DNA of 64,000 nucleotides from the NCBI GenBank assembly GCA_002709225.1, contig PAQH01000034.1:1-64000 (forward strand), given 5' to 3'. The DNA is from Planctomycetaceae bacterium. GTDB taxonomy: Bacteria; Planctomycetota; Planctomycetia; Pirellulales; Pirellulaceae. Positions 53,261-63,900 of the stretch are shown piece after piece. The position numbers and the translations under genes are program-made. The notes beneath the pieces were generated by a model. That model did not search any database. It was given only the letters and a program-made list of their open reading frames with translations, and was not told the DNA's origin. The first letter of the stretch is position 1. Each line of letters opens with the position of its first letter.

Positions 53261-55594
53261 ATGGCTCAAACGCGCGCCCCCGGACTACGTCCCTTTTGGC
53301 TTTGCATCCTTGCCACGGGGGTGGTGAGTGGCTGGTACGGCACCGGAGCTGCGACTGATCCCGTCGGTGCTCAAGATCTGGAATTCTTCGAGAAAAAGGT
53401 TCGGCCACTGCTGGTGGAACATTGTTACTCGTGCCACAGTGGCGATGCAGAAGTAATCGAAGGCGGACTCCGGGTCGACGGTCGTGAACAACTTTTGCGC
53501 GGCGGTGACTCTGGCGCGGCTATTGTTCCCGGTAACGCGGAGCAGAGCCGGCTGGTGAAGGCGGTCCGTTATCAGGCCGTGGAGATGCCACCACAGGGCA
53601 AGTTACACGCTGCCGAGATTGATGCTCTGGTGGCCTGGATTGAGCGAGGTGCTCCTTGGCCAGAAGAGCCTGTTGGTGCCAGTGCGGGGAAATCTCCCAC
53701 GTGGCAGTGGGAGGAATTGCAGGCAGGGCATTGGTCGTGGAAACCGCTACGGGAGCCATTACTTCCTGACGTCGAAGAGCGAAGATGGCCTCAAACCCCA
53801 TTAGACCGATTTGTTTTGGCTCGGCGTGAACGTGCAGGGCTGGCTGCGGTCCCGCCAGCGGACAGGCGGGTGCTGGCCAGGCGACTCTATCTCGATTTGA
53901 CAGGACTGCCCCCGACGCCGATCGAGGTGGCCGACTTCGTTACGGCGACGGAGCCGGATATGGATACCCGATTGATCGACCGGCTACTTGCGTCGCCGCG
54001 GTATGGAGAACGGTGGGGTCGCCAGTGGCTCGACGTGGCGCGCTACAGTGATGGCTATGGCGGATTCTTGGACAGTCAAGCATTGCCTGAAGCCTGGCGC
54101 TATCGTGACTGGGTGGTCCAGGCGTTGAACCAGGATCTGCCATACGACCAGTTTGTTCGTTATCAGATTGCGGGTGATTTGCTGCGAGTTAATGACAGTC
54201 CAGTCGCTGCGGGTTTTTTTGCAGTCGGTCCCACTTATCATTCTGATGGGGGCGATCCCGACAGCGTGGCACAGGCCAAATCAGAAACGTTAGACGATCG
54301 GGTCGATACGTTGTCTCGTGCATTTCTCGGTTTGACTGTGGCATGCGCGCGGTGTCATGACCATAAGTTCGATCCCATCCCCACCATGGATTATTACTCA
54401 CTAGCAGGGATTTTTAACAACACAAGAACTGCCGAATTTCCGTTGGCCAGTGACGAGGTGGTCCTCCGATATCAGAAGGCGCAGAACGAGATCAAGCTTC
54501 TCACGGAACAGATCAAGAAGCAGGAGAAGACGCTTAGCCAGAAAGGGCAGCAGGCGGCTGATACGGAAAAAGAAAAGCTGAACAACGCGAAGGCGAAATT
54601 GGCCGAGTTGCGGGAGGCCGCACCGAAGAAGTACCCCGTTGCGCACTCTTTGACGGATACTGGAAATGCTGACATGCGAGTGGCGTTGCGTGGAAATCTT
54701 CGTAAACCAGGCGAGATTGCGCCTCGTCGATTCTTGAGAATACTCGCCGGTAAGGATCCACGTAGATTTGCGAGAGGGAGTGGACGTGTCGAATTGGCCG
54801 ATGCGGTGGTCGGCGAGGGACGGCGTCTGACGGCGCGGGTATGGGTGAATCGGCTCTGGCAGGGCCATTTTTCCACAGCGCTTGTCGATAGCGCGAGCAA
54901 CTTTGGGCGATTGGGGAGCCTGCCGACACACCCCGGGCTGCTCGAGTGGCTGGCGGCGAGGCTAGTTCGCGGCAATTGGTCGACAAAGGCGATACACCGT
55001 TTGATTGTAAGCTCGTCGACTTATCAAATGGGCAGTCAATTTATCAGCTCAAATTTCTCGGTGGATGGTGGCAATCAACTTTATTGGCGGAAGAGTCCCA
55101 GGCGATTGGACGTTGAATCCTGGCGTGATGCGTTGTTGCATGTGACGGGGGAACTAAACTGCCGGATCGGTGGCGGTCCGGATGAGCAGGTTCGCGGCAG
55201 CCGACGTCGCACATTGTACTTCAGCGTCAGTCGTCATGGTGACCGATTTGAAACCGACAAGTTTTTGAGATTGTTCGACTTTCCGGTGCCGCGCGCAACC
55301 ATCGCAAAACGCGCCGTCAGTGTTGTGCCCCAGCAGTTCTTGTTCCTCATGAATAGTGCGTTTATGCTCGACCGAGCCAAAGCGTTTGCTGCACGGATTG
55401 CGGCGGTTTCAATGCTGGAGGACGAACGGATTCGATCTGCATATCGGCTGCTGTATTGTCGCTTGCCTACGGAAGACGAGCTTCGGATTGGGCGAACGTT
55501 TCTGGCGCAAGCGCAAGTCCAAAAGGGATTGACGCCCTGGGAACAGTATTCCCAGACTTTGCTGAGCGCTAACGAATTTATGTATTTACGTTAG
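53261..55594 (+). CDS. Planctomycete cytochrome c/DUF1549/DUF1553 protein
   Basis: The product has 777 residues and a hydrophobic signal segment near residues 10-25. The cytochrome c domain has CYSCH at 55-59 ('VEHCYSCHSGDAE') and 'AVEMPPQGKL'. DUF1549 includes 'TPLDRFVLARRERAGLAAVPPADRRVLARRLYLDLTGLPPTP', and CARCH at 362-366 in 'CARCHDHKFDPIPTMDYYSLAGIF' is its conserved redox or metal motif. A short coiled coil at about 405-455 separates it from DUF1553 ('VWVNRLWQGHFSTALVDSASNFGRLG', 'STYQMGSQFI', 'RRRTLYFSV'). The family usually runs to about 900-1000 residues because of extra inserted domains, absent here. It ends the four-gene set. No DUF1501 partner gene follows. Confidence 0.9.
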   Translation: MAQTRAPGLRPFWLCILATGVVSGWYGTGAATDPVGAQDLEFFEKKVRPLLVEHCYSCHSGDAEVIEGGLRVDGREQLLRGGDSGAAIVPGNAEQSRLVKAVRYQAVEMPPQGKLHAAEIDALVAWIERGAPWPEEPVGASAGKSPTWQWEELQAGHWSWKPLREPLLPDVEERRWPQTPLDRFVLARRERAGLAAVPPADRRVLARRLYLDLTGLPPTPIEVADFVTATEPDMDTRLIDRLLASPRYGERWGRQWLDVARYSDGYGGFLDSQALPEAWRYRDWVVQALNQDLPYDQFVRYQIAGDLLRVNDSPVAAGFFAVGPTYHSDGGDPDSVAQAKSETLDDRVDTLSRAFLGLTVACARCHDHKFDPIPTMDYYSLAGIFNNTRTAEFPLASDEVVLRYQKAQNEIKLLTEQIKKQEKTLSQKGQQAADTEKEKLNNAKAKLAELREAAPKKYPVAHSLTDTGNADMRVALRGNLRKPGEIAPRRFLRILAGKDPRRFARGSGRVELADAVVGEGRRLTARVWVNRLWQGHFSTALVDSASNFGRLGSLPTHPGLLEWLAARLVRGNWSTKAIHRLIVSSSTYQMGSQFISSNFSVDGGNQLYWRKSPRRLDVESWRDALLHVTGELNCRIGGGPDEQVRGSRRRTLYFSVSRHGDRFETDKFLRLFDFPVPRATIAKRAVSVVPQQFLFLMNSAFMLDRAKAFAARIAAVSMLEDERIRSAYRLLYCRLPTEDELRIGRTFLAQAQVQKGLTPWEQYSQTLLSANEFMYLR

Positions 55595-55679
55595 CCGCCG
55601 ACCGTCTGAGGGAAAGGCGGTTGTGTTCGAAATCTGGCCTATAGCACTGGTGTCGGCACGACGCTGGCTGCGACATGTC

Positions 55680-57572
55680 TCAAGACACTCGCATCTGGGT
55701 GAGCATTTCATGGCAGGTGCGGGAGATCCCTTCTTGGTCGAGAGTAAGATCAGCAAGCAGTTCCCCGCGATCACCGTGTTCAATGTATTGGTCTGGGATG
55801 CCCAGTCGGTGTAACTGTCGAGTGTCCAATCCCGTGTTGGATGCGGTTTCCAGAACGGCACTTCCGAATCCGCCCATAAGGGCCGCTTCTTCCACGGTGA
55901 TCACAAAACCACATTCAGTGAAAACACGTTCTAACATTTCGACATCGATGGGTTTCACAAAACGCGCATTGATCACGCCGACTTCAATTCCCTCTTGTTG
56001 AAGTGACTCGGCGGCGCCCATGCACTCTCCTAATAGATTGCCGCAGCAGAGTAACATGCCGTCAGTTCCCCAACGCAGGACTTCACTGCGCCCCAGTTCA
56101 ACGGGGGCGACTTCCCGCTGTACGGATAAAGCGGTCGTTTTGGGATAGCGGAGTGCGCAAGGTGCGTTCTGCTCTAACGCGAAGGCCAACATAGGCCGCA
56201 CGTCCAGCGCATCGCCAGGTGCCATAACCACCATATTGGGAAAGAGACGCAGATATCCCAGGTCGTACAAGCCGTGGTGGGTAGGACCGTCGGGTGCCGT
56301 CAGGCCAGCGCGATCGAGCATGAAGATGACTGGGAGGTCTTGTAGCGCGACTTCCTGAAAAATTTGGTCGTACGCTCGCTGCAGGAAAGTACTGTAAATG
56401 CATGCAATCGGCCGGAGGCCTGTTTTGGCCTGGCCGGCTGCGAACGCGATGGCGTGGGCCTCACAGATTCCGGTGTCAAAGAACCGTCCAGGAAAGTCGT
56501 CGCGAATCGCTTCCAACTTGTTTCCCTGGCACATGGCAGCCGTAATCGCGGTCACGCGTTCGTCCTGTTCCATCGCCGAGTGAATGGCACTGGCCGCGTA
56601 ATGTGTAAATGGTTTGGCAGCGGAGCTGACAACGCCACTGGGAGTAGGCGTCGTAGTTTGAAAGGCCGGCGGTGTGTGAAAGAAAACAGGGTCTTGTTGG
56701 GCTGGTTCGAAGCCATGTCCCTTTTCGGTCACGACATGAAGCAAGATAGGGCCTTCCAGATCTTGTACCATTCGCAGGTACTTGCGCAGCAGTCGGATAT
56801 TGTGGCCATCGATTGGGCCGATGTAGCGGAACCCCAATTCCTCGAAGAGCATACCTCCGTGTAAGCCAGCTTTGATGCCTTCCTTGATTTGTGATAACAG
56901 ACGCTCAACGGGGTCGCCCAGCAACGGCACGTGGTTCAATATCTTGACCGCTTCGCTTTTCAATCCGGTGTAAAAGGGAGCAGTTCGCAGGCGGTCCAGA
57001 TAACTCGCGATTCCTCCAACCCGCGGACAGATCGACATCTTATTGTCGTTCAGCACCATCAATAGGTTCTTTTGAAGCCCTCCCAGGTTGTTCATTGCTT
57101 CAAACACGATGCCGGATGGGAAAGCTCCATCACCAATGACAGCAACGGCGCGTCGTTCGGAGGGGTTTTTCTGCAGGTCGTCACCCGTCTTGATTCCAAG
57201 CATTGTGGAGACGCTACAACCGGCATGCCCTGTCATGAAAAGATCGAATTCGCTTTCGTGCGGGTTGGGATAGCCCATTAACCCGCCCTTTGTGCGCATC
57301 GAGTTGAATTGGTGGTATCTTCCCGTGATCAGTTTGTGGGGATAGATTTGGTGACCGGTATCCCAGATAAGACGATCGTGCGGGAAATCATAGACGCTAT
57401 GTAGTGCCAGGCAGAGCTCAACAACGCCGAGGTTGGAAGCGAAATGAGCTGTGCGTGTATTGAGCAGATTGCACAGTACGTCGCGTATTTCATCTGCAAC
57501 CTGTTCGAGTTGATCGACAGTCATGCCATGTAGATCGTGTGGTGTTTCGATCTTTGACAATAGCGGATGCAT
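55680..57572 (-). CDS. dxs: 1-deoxy-D-xylulose-5-phosphate synthase
   Basis: DXS condenses pyruvate with glyceraldehyde 3-phosphate, the entry step of MEP isoprenoid synthesis. The product has 630 residues. The thiamine diphosphate motif GDGA is at 147-150 with NN at about 161-162 ('VIGDGAFPSGIVFEAMNNLG'), 'FASNLGVVELCLALHSVYD' carries the early active-site region, and 'FMLDRAGLTAPDGPTHHGLYDLGYLR' is the transketolase-type middle. 'GHAGCSVSTMLG' differs from the more common GHSSTSIS. The gene starts two bases after the stop of ispA, so it is translated in the same operon. Confidence 0.95.
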   Translation of the reverse strand: MHPLLSKIETPHDLHGMTVDQLEQVADEIRDVLCNLLNTRTAHFASNLGVVELCLALHSVYDFPHDRLIWDTGHQIYPHKLITGRYHQFNSMRTKGGLMGYPNPHESEFDLFMTGHAGCSVSTMLGIKTGDDLQKNPSERRAVAVIGDGAFPSGIVFEAMNNLGGLQKNLLMVLNDNKMSICPRVGGIASYLDRLRTAPFYTGLKSEAVKILNHVPLLGDPVERLLSQIKEGIKAGLHGGMLFEELGFRYIGPIDGHNIRLLRKYLRMVQDLEGPILLHVVTEKGHGFEPAQQDPVFFHTPPAFQTTTPTPSGVVSSAAKPFTHYAASAIHSAMEQDERVTAITAAMCQGNKLEAIRDDFPGRFFDTGICEAHAIAFAAGQAKTGLRPIACIYSTFLQRAYDQIFQEVALQDLPVIFMLDRAGLTAPDGPTHHGLYDLGYLRLFPNMVVMAPGDALDVRPMLAFALEQNAPCALRYPKTTALSVQREVAPVELGRSEVLRWGTDGMLLCCGNLLGECMGAAESLQQEGIEVGVINARFVKPIDVEMLERVFTECGFVITVEEAALMGGFGSAVLETASNTGLDTRQLHRLGIPDQYIEHGDRGELLADLTLDQEGISRTCHEMLTQMRVS

Positions 57573-57574
57573 GG

Positions 57575-58471
57575 CTATTGATTCCTTGCCAATACAAATC
57601 GGGCTAGTTGCGTAAGTGGAATAGCGGATTTGCCGAGATTGCTAATCACGTCGCACGCTTCCTCGATTAATGTCGTGGCGCGATTTCGGCTCTCTACGAC
57701 TCCCAGCAATCCAGGATAAGTCAGTTTTCCTTGATCGGCATCTTTTCCGACACGTTTACCGACGGCTGCTTCGTCGCCATCAACGTCTAGTAAATCATCA
57801 GTGATCTGGAACGCCAATCCCAGTCTTTCTCCATACGCATCTAGGGCGTCGATGTGTTCGGCGGAGGCGTCGGCAATGATCCCACCGAGGCGTAAAGAGA
57901 CGCGGAACATGGCTCCGGTCTTGCGGCGGTGAATTGCCACCAGTTCTTCTGCATCCAAATCACCAAATTCAGCTGCTAGATCAGCCACCTGGCCGCCCAC
58001 GAGACTACAGGCTCCTGCCGTCAGCGCCAGTTCCTGAAGACAACGAACGGAAATCGGAGGTGAGGGAACTTCTTGGGCGACTACTTGAAAAGCTAACGCA
58101 AGCAGCGCGTCACCTGCCAGGATCGCCGTAGCTTCATCGAATTTCTTGTGGCAGGTAGGTTGTCCACGGCGGGTGTCATCATCATCCATCGCGGGTAAGT
58201 CGTCGTGGATTAGTGAATAGGCGTGAACCATCTCAACGGCGCAGGCGGCGGGTAGTGCGGGTGAATACTGCTGGCCGCAAGCTTCGCTGGCTAACAACAC
58301 CAGACATGGACGCAGTCGCTTCCCGGGTGCCAGCAAGCTGTAGCGAATTGCTGAACGCAGTTTGTCAGGGCAGTCACTGTTGAATTGTGTGTAACGATCA
58401 AGTGATACATCTACTTCTGCACGCAGTTGTTCGAGCTGCGGAGCGATGTCATCTGAGACGGTGTCGTGCAT
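57575..58471 (-). CDS. ispA: Polyprenyl (farnesyl/geranylgeranyl) diphosphate synthase
   Basis: This prenyltransferase makes C15 or C20 prenyl diphosphates from IPP and DMAPP. The product has 298 residues. The first Asp-rich motif is at 90-96 ('HDDLPAMDDDDTRRG'), 'GKRLRPCLVLLA' binds IPP, and the second Asp-rich motif is in 'LAFQITDDLLDVDGD'. 'KKDADQGKLTYPGLLG'-like text ('VGKDADQGKLTYPGLLGV') is typical of IspA. Chain length cannot be fixed by eye. The ATG at 58471 is preferred because the 19 codons before it lack resemblance. It sits between xseB and dxs in the classic cluster. Confidence 0.92.
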   Translation of the reverse strand: MHDTVSDDIAPQLEQLRAEVDVSLDRYTQFNSDCPDKLRSAIRYSLLAPGKRLRPCLVLLASEACGQQYSPALPAACAVEMVHAYSLIHDDLPAMDDDDTRRGQPTCHKKFDEATAILAGDALLALAFQVVAQEVPSPPISVRCLQELALTAGACSLVGGQVADLAAEFGDLDAEELVAIHRRKTGAMFRVSLRLGGIIADASAEHIDALDAYGERLGLAFQITDDLLDVDGDEAAVGKRVGKDADQGKLTYPGLLGVVESRNRATTLIEEACDVISNLGKSAIPLTQLARFVLARNQ

Positions 58472-58540
58472 GGAAGTGTTTATTACACAGTGATTTAACA
58501 CAACGTTAGGATTCAGAGCGAGGTACAACGCAACACTATT

Positions 58541-58900
58541 TTAGAAGAGTGTGCCGGAGTCGTCTACTTCGTCTAGCGGCGTGGATTGCGTTGAAGATTT
58601 CTTGTTCTTACGGCGGCGAGATCCCTTTTTTTTCTCTTGTTCGGTTGGTTTCTCCAATTCATCAAATGGTTGTTTGATAGGGTTTCCCTCCGCGTCGAAT
58701 CCAGAGAGTAGTTCGATTTTCCGCTCGGTTTCTTCCAGAATTTGGTGACATTGTTTCAAACCCTTGATTCCCGCTTCATAACGCTCTAAGGACTCACTCA
58801 GGCCGAGTTGCCCCGTTTCGAGATCGTGGACGATTGTCCTCAGATCTTCCAACGCTTCTTCAAACGTGGTCGTCGGTTTTGATTTTTTTGGTTTTGCCAT
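58541..58900 (-). CDS. xseB: Exodeoxyribonuclease VII small subunit
   Basis: XseB coats the coiled-coil arms of XseA in exonuclease VII, which degrades single-stranded DNA. The product has 119 residues, longer than the usual 80. The first 70 residues are canonical ('TTFEEALEDLRTIVHDLETGQLGLSESLERYEAGIKGLKQCHQILEETERKIELLSG'). A charged C-terminal tail ('EKKKGSRRRKNKKSS') is extra. The start at 58900 (MAKPKKSK) is preferred over 58957. It follows xseA after 59 bases and precedes ispA. Confidence 0.92.
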   Translation of the reverse strand: MAKPKKSKPTTTFEEALEDLRTIVHDLETGQLGLSESLERYEAGIKGLKQCHQILEETERKIELLSGFDAEGNPIKQPFDELEKPTEQEKKKGSRRRKNKKSSTQSTPLDEVDDSGTLF

Positions 58901-58959
58901 TCTGTGGAAGATCCTGCTAGACGGAAGCAATGCCAATTGATCTCTGCGGGGGAGCACCG

Positions 58960-60204
58960 CTAGGTTTGATGCGGATCCGTGTGAGACGGGGTTTCAATAC
59001 TCTCGACACGGCTTACTACAGTGCCACGCGCCAGTCGTGTATGAATGTGTTGTGCTATCTCCAGATGCTCTGAGCTGATGAGGATTTGACCGTGCTCGGT
59101 TTGTGTGACACTGTATCCTCTCGCCAGGACCGCAAGTGGACTGAGGCTTTCAAGTTTTCCTGCAATTCCAGAAACACGTTCTTGGGATTGGCGGTGGCAG
59201 TTTCTGAGGGCGTGGGTACCGCGCATCGCCAGTTCATCGAGGTATCGGGAAAGTTCTTTGACTTGTGTGAATGGGTAGCGAAATATGTTCGCTTCGGAAC
59301 AGTGTTCCAGTTCACGGCGTGCGTTTGCTGTCGTGGTCCGTAGTCCGCCAATTAGCCGGTTCTTGAGTGTATCCAGGTCTGACAGTATCTGTCTCGATGA
59401 AGCGACAATATCGCCAGCTGCAGTAGGGGTTAACGCGCGTAAATCTGCGGCCAGATCTGAAAGAGTTACATCGATTTCATGACCGACTGCGGAAACCACC
59501 GGGATCTCGCATGCCGCAATCGCACGCACTACGAGTTCGTCATTGAAACACCAGAGATCCTCCTGGCTGCCGCCACCTCTCCCTACGATTAACGCATCTG
59601 GAAGGGGGGAGAGCCGCTGGGCCGCTGCGATCCCGGCGGCAATTTCTTCTGCCGCTCCTGGGCCTTGAACACGAGACGGAATTACCACGACGTGAATGCC
59701 TTTCCAGCGGCGCTGGGCGACTTCCAGAAAGTCTCGGATGGCAGCTCCCGTAGGACTCGTTACAAATGCGATTCGTCGAGGAAAAGCGGGCAGATTGATC
59801 TTGCGTTCCGTGTCAAACAGCCCTTCCGCAGCTAGTTCTTCTTGGAGTTTCCGAAGTCGCATTTGTAGGACACCGGCGCCGATTGGCTCCAGTTGCCGGA
59901 TGATCAACTGGTAGTCACCACGTGGCGGATAAACGTCGACGGAACCGGTGCAAAGGACTTCCTGGCCTTCAGGGAAATCAAATGTGAAACGTTGTGCGGT
60001 ACCTCTCCAAATCACGGCACGAATCCTGGCATCTTGATCTTTTAAGGTCAGGTAGATGTGGCCCGATGGAGGTCGTTTGACATCTGACACTTCACCCACG
60101 ACGCGCACGGGGGAGAAACGATCCTGTAGCGTCTCCTTGATTTGTTCATTTAACTGGGAAACGCTTAGGAACGTATCCGTGTTATCAGGTTGTGTGTCGG
60201 TCAT
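58960..60204 (-). CDS. xseA: Exodeoxyribonuclease VII large subunit
   Basis: The catalytic subunit of exonuclease VII has 414 residues here, a bit shorter than the 440-460 of enterobacteria. An N-terminal OB fold ('VRVVGEVSDVKRPPSGHIYLTLKDQDARIRAVIWRG') is followed by the nuclease domain with 'RRIAFVTSPTGAAIRDFLEVAQRRW', 'DALIVGRGGGSQEDLWCFNDELVVRAIAACEIPVVSAVGHEIDVTLSDLAADLRALTPTAAG' and a coiled-coil region near the C-terminus. The ATG at 60204 (MTDTQPDN) was chosen; the 25 upstream codons do not resemble the family. It is the first gene of xseA-xseB-ispA-dxs. Confidence 0.94.
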   Translation of the reverse strand: MTDTQPDNTDTFLSVSQLNEQIKETLQDRFSPVRVVGEVSDVKRPPSGHIYLTLKDQDARIRAVIWRGTAQRFTFDFPEGQEVLCTGSVDVYPPRGDYQLIIRQLEPIGAGVLQMRLRKLQEELAAEGLFDTERKINLPAFPRRIAFVTSPTGAAIRDFLEVAQRRWKGIHVVVIPSRVQGPGAAEEIAAGIAAAQRLSPLPDALIVGRGGGSQEDLWCFNDELVVRAIAACEIPVVSAVGHEIDVTLSDLAADLRALTPTAAGDIVASSRQILSDLDTLKNRLIGGLRTTTANARRELEHCSEANIFRYPFTQVKELSRYLDELAMRGTHALRNCHRQSQERVSGIAGKLESLSPLAVLARGYSVTQTEHGQILISSEHLEIAQHIHTRLARGTVVSRVESIETPSHTDPHQT

Positions 60205-60954
60205 TGAACGGAAGAAGGGGGGAAGTGGATCGCGAAGCTTGCCAAAGCGTATCGTAGGTGACCTCCGGGAGATGATCAACGATCACCCGCCCGTCGGCTG
60301 GCGACGCCTGCAAAGCCCAGGTGGATGATTTTGGTAGATTTGGTAAGTAGACCGTTGTGCGGATCGCGGTCCCGTGGCACAAGGCTAAGCTAACCAGCGC
60401 GGGGCGACCGACCGCGCGGTAGCGACAATGAATGTTCTTATCTCAAGATTGTTTCGTTGAACTGCGGGATGCGCTGCTAACTCGTCGGCGTGAGGAGCTA
60501 TTGTTCGCTGTTATTTTGCTAGAGTTTGGGGACGGTATTGTCCGTAGGCCATTGTCCGTCGGCATGTTTGGCCGTACCCACGTGGCTGAGAAATCCGTTG
60601 GGAAAGTGGGGCTTCGATGCCGTCTCAGTCGGATTGGGTGTGCTGCGATGCCTGGCGCGTTGCTTTCCCGCTGAATAGTGGAACTTTTCAGTCCCCGTTT
60701 GTTGAATATTAGGGCGGTCGCGGCGAAAAACACTAGTGGTTCTGTTCGTGACGCGTGCACAGATAGCATTGCGTGTCTGAATCAGTCCAAGTTGACTGGT
60801 TGAATGTTCACGAAACGACAATAATGAACGGGTATTCGGTGTTTGAATTGAAGACGAATTGAGGGATTTTTCTAGAGTTTTGGGCACCGTGTGGTGGTGC
60901 GCGACGGGGAGATTTCGCGTATCAGAATCGTAAATTCTTTAGGTGATGAATCTG
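60205..60954. other. Divergent spacer between xseA and the TPR gene
   Basis: This is the longest gene-free stretch in the window, about 750 bases. Small frames at 60185-60382 (minus) and 60432-60674 (plus) have no recognised family. At 60571-60675 a short frame reading PTWLRNPLGKWGFDAVSVG then a TAG has a protein-like look and may be a decayed gene or dispersed repeat. No promoter or RNA gene was recognised. Confidence 0.35.
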
Positions 60955-63900
60955 ATGACAGAGCACATTTGGCGAATGGGATTCCTGGGAGTCTGGGCCC
61001 TTTTCCTGGGAATTGGAGGAGACGATCCAGTAGGTGGCCAGGAGACAGCTGTTCAACAACAACCAAAGTCGACGGCTGAAGCCCTCGCCGTTTATGGTGA
61101 TGCCGCCAATTTTCAGAACAACGGTGCATTTGAAATTGCTGAGACGGAGTGGCTCAGGTTCTTGAAGAACTTTCCGGACGATCCGTTGGCTGGAAAAGCG
61201 CAGCACTATCTGGGGATTTGCAGTCTCAAATTGAAGAAACTGGGCGCGGCTGCTGAGGCGTTCCAAAAAGTAGTAACCAAGTACCAGGGGTTTGAGCTGA
61301 CTGAGGAAGCTTATCTCAATCTTGGGTGGTGCCAATACACACTCGGTCAGGCAAAAGACAAGAAGTCTGACCAATTGGCGAAAGCCAAGGATACCTTTGC
61401 CCGCATGCTGAAGTTGTACCCGCCGGGTAAGGGCAACAAATGCGATCAGGCCTTGTTCTTTCAAGCGGAAACGCTGTATGGACTAAACGAAAAAGAAGCG
61501 GCCGTGCGCTCTTATTCGATATTGCTCAGCGGGTTCAGTGAATCGCCATTGTCGCGTGATGCCTTGTACGCATTGGGCGTTACACAAGAAGAACTTGGAC
61601 GTTATGCCAAGGCGGGCGACGCGTATCAGAAGTTCATGGGGCAGTACGCGGATCATGAGTTGTTTTCTGAAGTTCAAATGCGGCACGCCGAGACGTTGTT
61701 ACAGCAGGGTGTCTCAGCTCAGCAAGGTGGCGATGCTGAGAAGGCAGGCTCGCTATTTGCGCGCGCTGAAGCTGGATTCGCGAAGGTTGCCAAGATCAAA
61801 GACTTTTCCTCGGCCGACCACGCATTGTACCGGCAGGCTTTTTGTGTCATTCAGCGCGACGATTTGAAACGGGCTGCGACAATTTATGAGCAAATTGTCG
61901 GTGGCTTTCCCGATTCACAGTATCTCGGACAGGCGACGTTAGGGGCCGGCCGTTGTTATTACCGTGTGCAGCAATTGGATCAGGCGCGTGAAGCATTTCA
62001 ACGGTTGTGGGGGCAGGGGAACCAGGAAGCCTCTGAAGCCGCGCATTGGCTTTGTCAGATTCATTTGCGCCGACGTGAATTTGTCGCTGCTGCGAAGCTC
62101 GCTAGTGAGGCTCTTAAGACCGCCGGGGAAAGTTCGTTCTTGGTGCGCCTAAAGATGGATTATGCGGATGCGTTATTTGAGCAAGTCGAGCAACGTGTCT
62201 CGGCGCTGGCGCAGTACGTGGCCATCGTGGAAATGCACCCGGAGGATGCAAGCGCGCCCCAGGCTAACTACAACGCTGCTTTCGCCGCCTTGGACCTGGG
62301 CGATTATCAGCGACTTGGTGAATTGGTTCAGGTATTTCGTACGCGTTACGCGAAACATGTACTACTTCCGGATGTCCTCTATGTCGAAGCAGAGGCGCAG
62401 TTACAACAACAGAAATACGAGCCAGCTGAGGCCATGTTTGGCATGTTGTTGCGGACGTACGCGAAGCATGTGGATCGTGCGGATTGGGTGATTCGCCTTG
62501 GTGTTTGCCAGTACGGCCGTGAAAACTACGAAGCCGTCGTTGCCGGTTTGCCCGGTTCAATCGCGGGTTTACCGAAAAAAGAACAGCAGGCGGAAGCGCA
62601 TTTCCTGATTGGTGCCAGCCAGTTTTTCCTGCAACAGTTTGTAGCAGCGCAAGGCTCATTGAAAGCTTCAGTTGAGGCGTCTCCTAATTGGCGCCGTGCG
62701 GATGAGACGCTGTTGTTTCTGGCACGTACCCAGCGTCGTATGGATCAACTGGACACAGCGCGCCAGACGGTACGCGGTATGTTGCAGACTTTTCCCGAGA
62801 GCGCTGTACGCGACCAGGCCTATTACCGCTTGGGTGAATTTGAATATGCCGCCGGTGATTTTGACGCAGCGGTCAAGAATTATACGGATGTCATCAAGAA
62901 CTGGCCGAAGTCGGAATTTACACCATTCGCTGTTTATGGTCGCGGGTGGTCGCAGCTGCAAGCGGGTGACTTCAAGGCCGCCGTAACGAGTTTCGGAATC
63001 TTATTGGAGCAGCACCCGAAACACTCGTTGATGGCGGATTCGCTCTTGGCCAGGGCTATTGCGCTACGTCGAGAGACAGAATACGAGCCCGCTTTGCGAG
63101 ATTTAGATCAGTTCTTGAAACTTGCGCCCCAACCAGCTCAGAGGGTCAACGCGCTCTATGAGAGGGGATTGGTTGAAGTGGCACTCAAGAAGCATAGCGT
63201 TGCTGAGCAGACCTTTGATGAATTATTGCAATTGGATCCGAAGTATTCTGCGGCCGACCGAGTACTATACGAGTTGGCTTGGGCGCAGAAGTCTCAACAG
63301 AAGACAGAAGAATCGTTGGTGAGTTTCCGCAAGTTGGTAGAAGCATATCCCCAAAGTTCTATGGCTGCAGAATCTCATTTTCATCTTGCCGAGGCCAATT
63401 ACGAGAAGAAATCTTATAAGTTGGCAATTGACTCGTACCTGGCTGCGAAAAAATCCCAGGCTGATGAAGAACTGGCCGAGCAAGTGGTCTATAAGATTGG
63501 CTGGTCCCACTTCAAGCTTGACGACTTTGAGGCCGCCCGCCAGCAATTTCACGCGCAGATTGAGTCCGGGCGGGACACGCCTCTGGTTGCGGAGGCGCGT
63601 TTCATGGAAGCGGAATGTTTTTTCAAGCAGCAGAAATACGAGCAAGCATTTCCACTGTTTGAATCTGCTGTAATGGCGATTGAGGCAAAAAAAAATCAGA
63701 TTTCAGAGGTCATTCAAGTCTTGGTCAGGTTGCATGCGGGGCAGTCTGCTCTTCGATTAAAGCAAACAGACCGAGCCGTCGAGTTGCTGACGCCTGTGCT
63801 GGAACGTTTTCCGAAGTCGCCTTACCTTGCAGAAGCTCGCTTTGAGCGCGGTAAAGCTCGCAATGGGATGGGGCAAACGGCGGCGGCGCTTGCTGACTTT

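Noticed and set aside
60432-60674. 80-codon plus-strand frame before the TPR gene.
   Set aside because: There is no ribosome binding site or family match, and competing frames on the opposite strand are equally open.
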